Program-made: the position numbers and the translations under genes
Shown here: in pieces, positions 8,726 to 16,683 of the stretch
How the letters are laid out: every line of letters starts with the position of its first letter
How positions within the stretch are numbered: the first letter of the stretch is position 1
Origin: an uncultured Mollicutes bacterium
Lineage (GTDB): Bacteria > Bacillota_I > Bacilli_A > Acholeplasmatales > Anaeroplasmataceae
NCBI GenBank assembly: GCA_900540175.1
Contig: UQFG01000008.1
Span: 9,929-73,928, forward strand
DNA length: 64,000 nt
Direction: 5' to 3'
The notes under the pieces: model-generated
The model's database searches: none
What the model saw: only the letters and a program-made list of their open reading frames with translations
What the model was told of the DNA's origin: nothing

Positions 8726-9868
8726 ATGAAAAATATTCTTTATTATCTCAAACGCTACGGAACGACATCGTTAAAACAGTTTCCGTTTAATGAAGTCGAT
8801 TCCTTGATTTTGTGCCAGATCACCTACTTGAATTTGGAATCGTTTTTTACAAAACATCAACCGATTTCCTTGCTTTCTTTATTGTCGGAGGAAAAAGCGA
8901 TCGAAGAACTTTCTTCTAAGACACTTTCCGAAAAGAAAAACAGAAAAATGCTGCAGATTTTGAAAACAACAACCCGATACGGCGGCCTTTGGATCGATTT
9001 TTTTTCCAATCGGTTTTATGTGGATAAAGTCGAACAGTTTTGTTCAATGACTTTTTTGTTCGATGATTTTATTTATATTGCTTACCGCGGAACCGATATT
9101 ACGTTACTGGGTTGGAAAGAAGATTTTAATATGGCCTTTTTGGAAGCCGTTCCCTCGCAAGTGGATGCGGCAAGGTATTTAAATCGTGTCTATGAAACGT
9201 ATCAAAAGCCGTTTTATGTCGGCGGTCATTCCAAAGGCGGAAATTTGGCGGTTTATGCCACCCTCCATTGTGAAAAACGCTACTTAAACGATTTATTGAC
9301 GGTCTATAATCACGACGGGCCGGGATTTAATCGAAATTTGAGTAACGATCCTTCTTTTTCTTTTATCAAAGACATGATCGAAAAAACGACTTGTCAACAG
9401 GCACGAATCGGAATTTTGATGTATTACGGCGAAAAGATGGTTTTTGTGAAGTCCAGAAGTGTCGGTATTTTTCAACACGACCCATTCAACTGGAAAGTAA
9501 CCAAAAACGGTCGTTTTCATTTGGTTAAATATCCGGCTATTTTTTCAAGAATTTTCGAAAAAACGATCCGCAACTTTTTAGAAATCACATCAACCGAAGA
9601 ACGTAAAATTTTTGTTGATCTGTTATTTGACTTATTGATGGAATCGGATCAAACCACCGTGCTGGATATGCGAAAAAAACCGTTTTCGTATCTTTGGGGT
9701 GTTCGCAAACGGTATCGGGCTTTATCGACCAAGCAAAAGCATTTTATGCGCCGTGTTTTAAAAAAATATCGATCGTTATGGCGTCAAAATACGAAATATT
9801 ATTTTAGTTTCAAACGGAAGAAAGATGAAAAGAAATTTAAAGAAAGCATCCGAAAGGAAGAAGTATAA
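8726..9868 (+). CDS. Mbeg1-like alpha/beta-hydrolase (DUF2974)
   Basis: The 380-residue product resembles the DUF2974/Mbeg1-like family of lipase-like proteins. The nucleophile elbow GHSKG lies at 167-171 with Ser169, preceded by FDDFIYIAYRGTD, and the NHDGPGF segment follows. No signal peptide or membrane helix is apparent. The start is preceded by GGAAGGTG, and it follows the helicase gene by 31 bases, so the two are likely co-transcribed. The C-terminal 50 residues are strongly basic. The substrate is unknown. Confidence 0.82.
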   Translation: MKNILYYLKRYGTTSLKQFPFNEVDSLILCQITYLNLESFFTKHQPISLLSLLSEEKAIEELSSKTLSEKKNRKMLQILKTTTRYGGLWIDFFSNRFYVDKVEQFCSMTFLFDDFIYIAYRGTDITLLGWKEDFNMAFLEAVPSQVDAARYLNRVYETYQKPFYVGGHSKGGNLAVYATLHCEKRYLNDLLTVYNHDGPGFNRNLSNDPSFSFIKDMIEKTTCQQARIGILMYYGEKMVFVKSRSVGIFQHDPFNWKVTKNGRFHLVKYPAIFSRIFEKTIRNFLEITSTEERKIFVDLLFDLLMESDQTTVLDMRKKPFSYLWGVRKRYRALSTKQKHFMRRVLKKYRSLWRQNTKYYFSFKRKKDEKKFKESIRKEEV

Positions 9869-10255
9869 CTTATTTTTTATCATAAAAAAAACAGCAATTA
9901 CTTTTTTGCTGATGCCACATAAGGCAGTAATTTGAAAATAAAACTTATGGGCGTTGCAAAGGTGAAAAACAGCGTAAAAAGGCAGAAATGTTTTTTTACG
10001 TCTTTTTTTATGCCAAAAAAATCACCCATTCATCAAATAAAAACTTTCTTGTTACAATGTAGATAAAGGAGGTAAACGGATCGGTGAAATCAAAACGATA
10101 ATGAACGCCGCACAACACTTTCAAACACAAAATCGATGGGGGAAGGAAGGAACAAGCGTCTTCCCCCTCAAACTTTGCATCTGAAAAGAAACTTAAACTC
10201 AGCGTTTCCAACTCCTAATTTTCGACGCTTATATGGGAACAGATAGAGTTTGCTT
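9869..10255. other. Gene-free junction at the left edge of accessory cassette A
   Basis: No gene that I can support lies here. A hairpin (CAGCAA / TTGCTG, 9889-9911) has its T run on the minus strand, so it looks like a terminator for leftward transcription. From about 10060 there is an orphan ribosome site AAAGGAGGT followed by short broken reading frames only. I read the stretch as the ragged boundary between the resident chromosome and an acquired cassette that extends to about 14.4 kb. Confidence 0.5.
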
Positions 10256-10591
10256 TCAACTCAAAGAAGCCTTATATCCTTCGCCCCAATTCCACATTGC
10301 ATCCAAAATAGGTTTCAAACTTTTTCCTAAGTCTGTTAATGCGTATTCCACCCGTGGAGGTACCTCAGCATATACGGTACGGGTTAATAACCCGTTTTCT
10401 TCCATTGCTCGAAGTTGTGCAGTCAATACCTTTTGCGATACACTCCCAATGGATTTTTTTAATTCACCAAATCGCTTTGTTCCCGTGAGCAAGTCACGCA
10501 AAATTAAAACTTTCCATTTATCACCGATTAAGGTTAATGTTGTTTCTACAGGACAAGCGGGTAATTCTTTCACTGTTTTTTGTTCATTCAT
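10256..10591 (-). CDS. HxlR-family transcriptional regulator
   Basis: This is a 111-residue winged-helix protein of the HxlR family. It has the family start CPVETTLTLIGDKWKVLILRDL, the recognition region KKSIGSVSQKVLTAQLRAMEENGLLTR, and the wing VYAEVPPRVEYALTDLG. Cys13 in ACP is the conserved N-terminal cysteine that in redox-sensing members such as HypR acts as the switch. It is divergent from the SnoaL/flavoprotein/macrodomain/sirtuin genes and probably controls them. The intergenic region contains two similar inverted repeats suited to such a dimer. Confidence 0.92.
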   Translation of the reverse strand: MNEQKTVKELPACPVETTLTLIGDKWKVLILRDLLTGTKRFGELKKSIGSVSQKVLTAQLRAMEENGLLTRTVYAEVPPRVEYALTDLGKSLKPILDAMWNWGEGYKASLS

Positions 10592-10963
10592 ACTATTATC
10601 TCCTCACAATAGTTTCTTTTAGAAACTTTGTTTATAATTATATCATACCTGCCTAAAGCGATCAATATTTCTAATTGAAATCAACTTCGAAAGAAAAAAA
10701 TATTTTTTTGGTAAAAAACAGCAAAAAAGTCTGTAATGATGCATTTGTCACCTATGGGTAATGGTCTAATAGTATCTTTTTAGTAACTACGGCATAATAA
10801 AGTGCTTACTTTACACTGGAAACCAGCAACCGTATAATATAGACAAGAACTATGGAGGACGGCCGCTTCCAAGCTCGAAGGACATCCGAAGGAGAAATCC
10901 ATTATGAACATCTTTAAAAAAATTCTTGGCAATAGCCAACCAAGTATTAAGGAGGAAAACAAA
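10592..10963. promoter_or_regulatory. Divergent promoter region with two HxlR-type inverted repeats
   Basis: AGTTTC-TTTTA-GAAACT lies at 10611-10627, just upstream of the HxlR gene. A related element, AGTATC-TTTTTA-GTAACT, lies at 10771-10788, ahead of the rightward genes. The two share size, spacer and sequence, as expected for operators of one dimeric regulator. A likely rightward -10 (TATAAT) lies at about 10834. The rest of the stretch is AT-rich and holds no gene. Confidence 0.6.
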
Positions 10964-11737
10964 ATGACAAACACACAGAAAGCGCTCAAACTCATCCATA
11001 CTTTTGAAAGCGGCGATACCGAAACAGCGGCAGACCTGCTAGCGGAAGGATACATCCAACACAACCTTGCCTATGGTACAGGGCGTGATGCTTTTGTAGG
11101 TTCGGTTGCTTACCTTGCTTCTGTTCCCATCAAGACAACAGTAAACAATATCCGTGCTTTTGAAGACGGCGACAAGGTTTTTTTGCAGACAGTTTACAAC
11201 TTTGCCGGTGCAGGTGAACAGGTCGCATTTGATATCTTCCGTTTCGATGAAAACGGCAAGATTGCCGAACACTGGGATAATCTTGCCGCAAAAGCAGAGC
11301 CGAATCCTTCTGGCCGGACGCAGATTGATGGTACGATGGAACTGAAAGACCTTGATAAAACGGAGGCAAATCGTGAAGTAGTAAAGAATTTCCTTTACGA
11401 TGTCATGCAGGGCAACCGTCCTGAAAAGACACCTGATTATTTTGATGGGGATACCTACATTCAGCATAACACAGGCATTGCTGACGGCTTGTCGGGATTA
11501 GGGGCTGCATTAGCGGCCATGGTTGAACAGAATATTCAGATGATTTACAATACCATTCATCAGGTTTTGGCACAGGGAAATTTCGTGCTTGCAGTCAGTG
11601 AGGGTACTTTCGGTGGTGCACCGACCTCTTACTATGACCTGTGGCGTGTCGAGGACGGCAAGATTGCCGAGCATTGGGATGTAATGGAAACCATTGCAGA
11701 TCAATCTACTTGGCAGAATCAAAACGGCAAGTTCTAA
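10964..11737 (+). CDS. Tandem SnoaL-like (NTF2 fold) protein
   Basis: This 257-residue protein has two SnoaL-like cone-fold domains in tandem, about 1-120 and 130-257. Each half contains a YIQHN motif and ends with a GKIAEHWD motif, so the two halves are clearly duplicates. Such proteins include small enzymes and binding proteins in stress and natural-product metabolism; the substrate cannot be told from sequence. The start at 10964 follows a perfect AAGGAGG. A second in-frame ATG at 10904 also has an AAGGAG and would add 20 residues. It is probably controlled by the adjacent HxlR regulator. Confidence 0.85.
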   Translation: MTNTQKALKLIHTFESGDTETAADLLAEGYIQHNLAYGTGRDAFVGSVAYLASVPIKTTVNNIRAFEDGDKVFLQTVYNFAGAGEQVAFDIFRFDENGKIAEHWDNLAAKAEPNPSGRTQIDGTMELKDLDKTEANREVVKNFLYDVMQGNRPEKTPDYFDGDTYIQHNTGIADGLSGLGAALAAMVEQNIQMIYNTIHQVLAQGNFVLAVSEGTFGGAPTSYYDLWRVEDGKIAEHWDVMETIADQSTWQNQNGKF

Positions 11738-11746
11738 TAAAATAGA

Positions 11747-11792
11747 CAACGCCTCGCAGATTGATCCGAGTTGCGAGGCGTTGTTCTTGTTT
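11747..11792 (+). terminator. Strong terminator after the SnoaL gene
   Basis: A perfect 12-bp stem (CAACGCCTCGCA / TGCGAGGCGTTG) is followed by TTCTTGTTTT. It separates the SnoaL gene from the next three, although read-through is possible. Confidence 0.85.
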
Positions 11793-11809
11793 TGATAGGA
11801 GGGCAGCAA

Positions 11810-12433
11810 ATGAACTATTTGCGTTATTTAGAAAGAGAAATCCATTCTGTGATTGCAGCAACTGTTGATGACAACGGACTACCTGTTACTTGTGCGATTG
11901 ATATAATGGATAGTGACGAAAAAGGGTTGTATTTTTTAACGGCAACAGGAAAAGGTTTTTATACCCGCTTAAAGAAAAACGAATATGTTGCATTAACAGG
12001 AATGAATGCAGGCGATACGCTTTCCCGTGTCGCCATTTCTGTGCGGGGAAAAGTACAAGAAATCGGAAATGCACCGCTACAAAGGTTGTTTGAAAAAAAT
12101 CCATATATGAATGAAATTTATCCGACTGAAGAGTCCCGACAGGCACTTACTGTCTTTCATCTTTATGAAGGTAGTGGTGAATGGTTTGACCTTTCAAAAA
12201 AGCCGATTGAGCGAGTTTCTTTTACAATCGGCAACAAACAGGAAGAAACGCAAGGCTATGAAATTACAAAAAAATGTATTGGCTGTCAAACCTGTCAAAC
12301 TGTATGTCCGCAAGATTGCATTGATTTTTCGACAGTACCTGCTGTAATAAGGCAGAAAAACTGCTTGCATTGCGGCAACTGTTTTAGCGTTTGCCCTCAA
12401 AAAGCAGTTATACGAAAGAGGGTAAGAAAATGA
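11810..12433 (+). CDS. Pyridoxamine 5'-phosphate oxidase-like flavoprotein with C-terminal 2[4Fe-4S] ferredoxin domain
   Basis: The 207-residue protein has two parts. Residues 1-130 form an FMN-binding split-barrel of the pyridoxamine-phosphate-oxidase superfamily (ATVDDNGLPVTCAIDIM, LYFLTATGKGFYTRL). Residues 150-200 form a bacterial ferredoxin domain with two CxxCxxCxxxC sets (Cys156/159/162/166 and Cys185/188/191/195). It probably moves electrons between an iron-sulfur partner and a flavin. The start at 11810 follows AGGAGGG. The stop overlaps the next start by ATGA, so it is translationally coupled to the macrodomain gene. Confidence 0.88.
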   Translation: MNYLRYLEREIHSVIAATVDDNGLPVTCAIDIMDSDEKGLYFLTATGKGFYTRLKKNEYVALTGMNAGDTLSRVAISVRGKVQEIGNAPLQRLFEKNPYMNEIYPTEESRQALTVFHLYEGSGEWFDLSKKPIERVSFTIGNKQEETQGYEITKKCIGCQTCQTVCPQDCIDFSTVPAVIRQKNCLHCGNCFSVCPQKAVIRKRVRK

Positions 12434-13209
12434 AGCAAACCGAAAGACGAAGATATTTAATAGCGGCACTTCTAAAAGAACAGCCGCAGTATTCTAAAAT
12501 CGAAATCCCGTCAAGGGAGCAGGAACAAAAATCCTTGCTTCGTTCGCTTTTTAATATTCGTATGCCCTTGCCTGTAACAGAAGAATTCTTGGCGGTACAG
12601 GATGCCTATTTGCAGGAAGAAACACGAAAAAAAGGAATTACAGTTTTATTAGACTTAGAGCCTGTTCAAAAAGGAATCTATCTTTGGCGTGGGGATATTA
12701 CTACGCTGCAATGCGACGGTATTGTAAACGCCGCTAACAGTCAAATGCTCGGCTGTTTTTGCCCAAATCACGGTTGCATTGACAATGCCATCCACACCTT
12801 TGCGGGAGTGCAACTTCGTTTGGCTTGTGCAGATTTGATGAAACAACAAAGTCACGAAGAAGAAACGGGTAACGCCAAAATCACGGCCGCCTATAATTTG
12901 CCGAGCCGTTATGTACTACACACGGTCGGGCCGATTGTTCACGGTGATCTTACTAAAAAAGATAAGGAACTGCTTGCTTCCTGTTATCAATCCTGTTTGG
13001 AAGTGGCAGAAAGAAACGGACTGAAAAGTATCGCATTCTGTTGTATTTCTACGGGAGAATTTCATTTCCCGAATGATAAAGCAGCACAGATAGCGATTGA
13101 AACCGTAAAGAGATATAAGGAACAAACACACAGCAAAATAGAGGTGATATTCAATGTTTTTAAGGAACTTGATTACAACATCTACCGAGAACTACTCCGA
13201 GCAGATTGA
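12430..13209 (+). CDS. Zinc-dependent macrodomain, ADP-ribose hydrolase
   Basis: The 259-residue protein has an N-terminal helical extension (about 1-75) and a macrodomain (about 83-259). The ADP-ribose loop is GDITTLQCDGIVNAANS, and a Cys/His cluster (Cys109, Cys111, His114, Cys116) matches the zinc-containing macrodomains found in SirTM operons of Staphylococcus and Streptococcus. Those enzymes remove ADP-ribose from proteins. The gene overlaps the sirtuin gene by 56 bases, so the opposing transferase and hydrolase are made together. Its substrate here is unknown, because the usual lipoyl carrier gene is absent. Confidence 0.9.
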   Translation: MKQTERRRYLIAALLKEQPQYSKIEIPSREQEQKSLLRSLFNIRMPLPVTEEFLAVQDAYLQEETRKKGITVLLDLEPVQKGIYLWRGDITTLQCDGIVNAANSQMLGCFCPNHGCIDNAIHTFAGVQLRLACADLMKQQSHEEETGNAKITAAYNLPSRYVLHTVGPIVHGDLTKKDKELLASCYQSCLEVAERNGLKSIAFCCISTGEFHFPNDKAAQIAIETVKRYKEQTHSKIEVIFNVFKELDYNIYRELLRAD

Positions 13210-14041
13210 CAAACTGAAAAAAGAAATAGAAAATGCTGATGCTATTATAATCGGCGCAGGTGCGGGAATGTCCACCTCGGCAGGATTTACCTATGATGGA
13301 GAACGCTTTGAAAAGTATTTTTCCGATTTTCATAAAAAGTATGGATTTTCAGATATGTATTCAGGTGGTTTTTATCCATATGAAACACTCGAAGAATATT
13401 GGGCATGGTGGTCACGGCATATCTATGTCAATCGTTATGATGTGTTTGTCGGAGAACCGTATTCTACACTACTCAAAATCATACAGGATAAGGACTATTT
13501 TGTATTAACAACCAATGTAGACCATCAATTTCAGCTTGCTGGCTTTGATAAAAAACGGTTGTTTTACACGCAGGGCGATTACGGCTTGTGGCAATGCTCT
13601 AAAGCCTGTCACAATAAAACCTATGATAACGAGGAAACCGTGCGCAAAATGGTATCGCAACAGAAGGATATGAAAATCCCCACAGCGCTGATACCGAAAT
13701 GTCCTGTCTGCGGTGCGCCGATGACGATGAACCTGCGATGTGATGATGCCTTTGTACAGGACGCAGGCTGGTACAAAGCAGCCGGACACTATGAGGATTT
13801 TCTGCGCCGCCATACAGGACAGCACATCCTTTTTTTGGAAGTGGGTGTAGGTGCTAACACCCCTGTTATCATCAAATATCCGTTTTGGAAGATGACTTAT
13901 CAAAATCCCAAAGCAATTTACGCCTGTATCAATCTAGGAGAGGCAATTTGTCCTGCCGCCATTAAAAAACAATCCATCTGTATCAATGCAGACATTGCCG
14001 ATGTGCTGGCTGCTTTGCAGGAAACGAAAAACGATAAGTAA
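13154..14041 (+). CDS. Class M sirtuin (SirTM-like protein ADP-ribosyltransferase)
   Basis: The 295-residue protein is a SIR2-family NAD-dependent enzyme. The NAD loop GAGAGMSTSAGFTYDGERF begins at residue 34, TTNVDHQF includes Asn121, and the position where deacetylating sirtuins carry catalytic His shows Gln140 in YTQGDYG. That replacement is a mark of class M sirtuins, which transfer ADP-ribose to protein. Zinc ligands are Cys148, Cys152, Cys183 and Cys186. The start follows GAGGTGA inside the macrodomain gene. The known partners LplA2 and GcvH-L are missing from this operon. Confidence 0.9.
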   Translation: MFLRNLITTSTENYSEQIDKLKKEIENADAIIIGAGAGMSTSAGFTYDGERFEKYFSDFHKKYGFSDMYSGGFYPYETLEEYWAWWSRHIYVNRYDVFVGEPYSTLLKIIQDKDYFVLTTNVDHQFQLAGFDKKRLFYTQGDYGLWQCSKACHNKTYDNEETVRKMVSQQKDMKIPTALIPKCPVCGAPMTMNLRCDDAFVQDAGWYKAAGHYEDFLRRHTGQHILFLEVGVGANTPVIIKYPFWKMTYQNPKAIYACINLGEAICPAAIKKQSICINADIADVLAALQETKNDK

Positions 14042-14046
14042 AGAAA

Positions 14047-14200
14047 ATAGTATTCCCCATTCTCCGAAAATTTATTCGGAAAGCATTGACAAGCTTTTGT
14101 TCTGTCTAGTATAACAAATTATTTTCAAAAGAAAGCGACAACGGAATAACCTTCTTCACATTAGAGTGAGACGGCCGACTTTCAGACGGACAACGCCATG
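14047..14200 (+). repeat. Promoter/leader repeat, copy A
   Basis: The stretch matches the leader at about 44698-44872: a TATTCCCC start, TTGACA with an 18-base spacer to TATAAC or TATAAT, GAGAGCGACAAC-type text, then ATTCTTCACATTAGAGTGAGA and TTTCAGNCGGACAACGC. Here no leader ORF or mobilization genes follow. A broken recombinase gene does. The copy links cassette A to the family of the mobilizable element at 36.3-49.2 kb. Confidence 0.75.
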
Positions 14201-14410
14201 CGGCAGAAGGAACACAAAAGATTGGAGCAGACAGTGGAACAAGGCACAAAGAGAATTGCCGAAATCGATAGGCTGATTGAGCGCATGGAAATCCACAACA
14301 ACGACAAGTCAAGCGGGCATTGTTGTGTGAAAGTGGATATTTCCTTCACGGTGATGGGAATGATAACCATTGCAACCGAGCAGGAAATAAGAAAAAAACA
14401 ATTTAAAAAA
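14165..14410 (+). pseudogene. Remnant of a large serine recombinase
   Basis: The frame reads QTDNAMRQKEHKRLEQ, then TKRIAEIDRLIERM, which matches the coiled-coil region behind the zinc finger of TnpX-type recombinases. It then jumps to NDKSSGHCCVKVDI and FTVMGMITIATEQEI, which matches their extreme C-terminus. The catalytic N-terminus and roughly 100 internal residues are missing. This is a deleted pseudogene left by the element that delivered the HxlR-to-sirtuin cassette. The reading stays open to 14470, but the tail past 14410 looks non-homologous. The identification rests on recognised family patterns, not on a search. Confidence 0.65.
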
Positions 14411-14413
14411 TGT

Positions 14414-14448
14414 AAAAACCGCACGCTTGTTGTGCGGTTTTGTTTTAT
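14414..14448 (+). terminator. Terminator at the right edge of cassette A
   Basis: A 10-bp stem (AAAACCGCAC / GTGCGGTTTT) with a GCTTGTT loop is followed by TGTTTT. It may also serve the converging EF-G-like gene. Confidence 0.8.
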
Positions 14449-16499
14449 AAGAGTTTATTTTCCTGAATGATTTTGTCCTGTAGATGAGCGGGAACTTCTT
14501 CATAGTTTTCATAAACACGATTGAAGTAGCCGAATCCTTGGGTTAATGCTTTTAGTGTATTGGCGTATTCTAAAATTTCGGCTTCCGGTACCAACGCAAC
14601 GATTTCTTGATTTTGGTATTCGGTTTCCTGCATGGAAATTACTTTGGCTCTTCTTGTATTGATATCCGATAAAACATCGCCGATAAAGTCGTTGCTGATG
14701 TGGATGGTCAGGCGATAGATCGGTTCTAAAAGAGTCGGTTGACAGTGGAAATAGGCTTCTTTGAATGCCAAAATGGCTGCCATTTTAAAGGCCAATTCAT
14801 TACTGTCAACAGGATGGTATTTTCCGTCTAAAAGAGTCGCTTTGATGCGAATGACCGGAAAACCGGCCAAGAGTCCTTTTTCACAGGCTTCATCAAATCC
14901 TTTTTCGACTGCCGGGAAATAGTTTTTCGGAACCGCTCCGCCGAATACTTCCTCGGTAAAGGTGTTTTCCACAGCCGGTTCAAAACGCATTTGGACAACT
15001 CCGTAATAGCCGGAACCGCCGCTTTGCTTAATATAGCGGCCTTCGGCTGTTGCGGCTTTTTTAATGCTTTCCCGATAAACGATTTTCGGTGTCTGCAACG
15101 TTACTTCCACTTTATAGACGGTTTTCATTTTATAAATAGCGGCTTCTAAGTGGGAAAGGCCGACTCCGCCCAATAAGAGTTGTTTGGTTTCGGTATTTCG
15201 TTTTACTTCCAAACACGGATCTTCTAAGGTCAATTTTTGTAAAACAGAAGACAATTTATCGTCATCGGTTTTGTTTTTCGGTGTAATGGCTTTAAATAAA
15301 ACCGCTGTCGGATAATTGATTTTCGGATAAATAATCACATTTTTCGGATGACAAAGCGTCATGGCATTTTGAACATTCGTCAGTTTGGTTGTTGCGATAA
15401 TGTCGCCGGCAAAGGCCTCGGAAATATTTTTTTGCGTTTTACCGGTCAATGTAAACAGTGTACTGATTTTTTCGGTTTTCCGTGTTTGCGGGCAATACAC
15501 TTCATCCCCTATTTTGATGGAACCGGAATTGATTTTGAAAACGGAAATCACGCCGGCATACGGATCGACGATCGTTTTGAAAATGTAGGCGCTGAAGGGC
15601 TCGTTTTCGTCGGTTTTACGAAGCCATTCTTTGCCGTTTTCGTCTTTACCTTTGTAGGGATTTAAATCGCTTGGATTGGGCATATAATCAATACACATAT
15701 CCAAAAGGGTATGCAGTCCGATGTTTTTGGTGGCACAGCCGACTAGTACCGGCGTCAGTTCGCCGTTTAAAACACCTTGCCGCAAACCTTGATGAATCTC
15801 TTGCAGAGAAAGTGTTTCACCGCTAAAAAATTTTTCCAACAGTTCATCGGATGTTTGAGCGACTGCTTCGCAAATCATGTTGTGCAGTTCGAATACTTTT
15901 AATTTCTTATCATCGTAAATGACATCATCCACACATTCTTTGCCATTATAACGTCTGGCTTTTAAATCGACGACATTGACGAAACCGTCGAAGTGATCCA
16001 CATGACCGATCGGATAACTGAATGGTACGGCTGTTTTTCCGAGTTGTTCGTGGATTTGTTGCAAGAGTTGCTCGAAATGAGCATTTTCTTTATCCATTTT
16101 ATTAATGAACAAGATGGTCGGAATGCCTCTTTTTTTGAGCATTTGAAAATGTTTGAGTGTTCCGGCTTGGATTCCTTTTTCCGCATCAATCACCAAAATG
16201 GCCCCTTTGATCAGTCGGGTTACGGAAATGACTTCCCCGATGAAATCATCGTTGCCCGGTAAGTCGATAAAATTCAGTTTATACCCGTGATATTCAACCG
16301 GCAAAAACGAAGCCGCAACAGAACTCAGTTTTTCTTTTTCCAATTCCAAATAGTCGCAAATGGTATTCTTTTTTTCGATTTCACCTTTGGTTGAAATCAT
16401 TTTGCTGGTATAAGCAATGGCTTCGGCCAAGGTGGTTTTTCCGCTGGATTGGTGTCCTAAAATAGCGATATTCCGAATGTTTTGGGCTGTATATTTCAT
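14445..16499 (-). CDS. Elongation factor G-like translational GTPase
   Basis: The 684-residue protein has the EF-G domain order: a GTPase domain with G1 GHQSSGKT at 15-22 and G4 NKMD, then domains II to V. It belongs to the EF-G-like (EF-G2) group, not to the main translocase. The G3 motif reads DLPGN starting at Asp79, where true EF-G has DTPGH, so the catalytic histidine is replaced by Asn. It is not next to rpsL/rpsG or tuf, unlike fusA. Its role, perhaps in ribosome recycling or stress, is unknown. A sigma-A promoter and a cre-like palindrome lie upstream. Confidence 0.88.
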   Translation of the reverse strand: MKYTAQNIRNIAILGHQSSGKTTLAEAIAYTSKMISTKGEIEKKNTICDYLELEKEKLSSVAASFLPVEYHGYKLNFIDLPGNDDFIGEVISVTRLIKGAILVIDAEKGIQAGTLKHFQMLKKRGIPTILFINKMDKENAHFEQLLQQIHEQLGKTAVPFSYPIGHVDHFDGFVNVVDLKARRYNGKECVDDVIYDDKKLKVFELHNMICEAVAQTSDELLEKFFSGETLSLQEIHQGLRQGVLNGELTPVLVGCATKNIGLHTLLDMCIDYMPNPSDLNPYKGKDENGKEWLRKTDENEPFSAYIFKTIVDPYAGVISVFKINSGSIKIGDEVYCPQTRKTEKISTLFTLTGKTQKNISEAFAGDIIATTKLTNVQNAMTLCHPKNVIIYPKINYPTAVLFKAITPKNKTDDDKLSSVLQKLTLEDPCLEVKRNTETKQLLLGGVGLSHLEAAIYKMKTVYKVEVTLQTPKIVYRESIKKAATAEGRYIKQSGGSGYYGVVQMRFEPAVENTFTEEVFGGAVPKNYFPAVEKGFDEACEKGLLAGFPVIRIKATLLDGKYHPVDSNELAFKMAAILAFKEAYFHCQPTLLEPIYRLTIHISNDFIGDVLSDINTRRAKVISMQETEYQNQEIVALVPEAEILEYANTLKALTQGFGYFNRVYENYEEVPAHLQDKIIQENKLL

Positions 16500-16519
16500 T
16501 CTTTTGTTTCCTCCTTTTT

Positions 16520-16573
16520 TGAAAACGTTTTCTATTTTATCCCTATTATATCATATTCTTCGGTACAATTCAA
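16520..16573 (-). promoter_or_regulatory. Promoter and cre-like site of the EF-G-like gene
   Basis: On the minus strand TTGAAT and TATAAT are separated by 17 bases (plus-strand 16568-16573 and 16545-16550). Between promoter and start codon lies TGAAAACGTTTTCT at 16520-16533, which matches the CcpA cre consensus at all but the last position. Its placement downstream of the promoter suggests a roadblock type of carbon repression. Confidence 0.65.
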
Positions 16574-16683
16574 AAGAATTCGAATCCTTGTTTTTAGATC
16601 AATAAACGAAGACAGAAAGAGGTGGTCTTTTGGTTGGAAATATAGTATAATATCTATGATTTTTTAAAAGAAGGAGCAGACGT

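Noticed and set aside
10904-10963. The SnoaL protein starting at the upstream ATG.
   Set aside because: Both starts have ribosome sites, but AAGGAGG before 10964 is stronger and the extra 20 residues lack family resemblance. The alternative is noted in the entry.
14445-16499. Naming the GTPase fusA.
   Set aside because: It lacks the rpsL-rpsG-fusA-tuf context and the DTPGH motif, so it is an EF-G-like paralogue.
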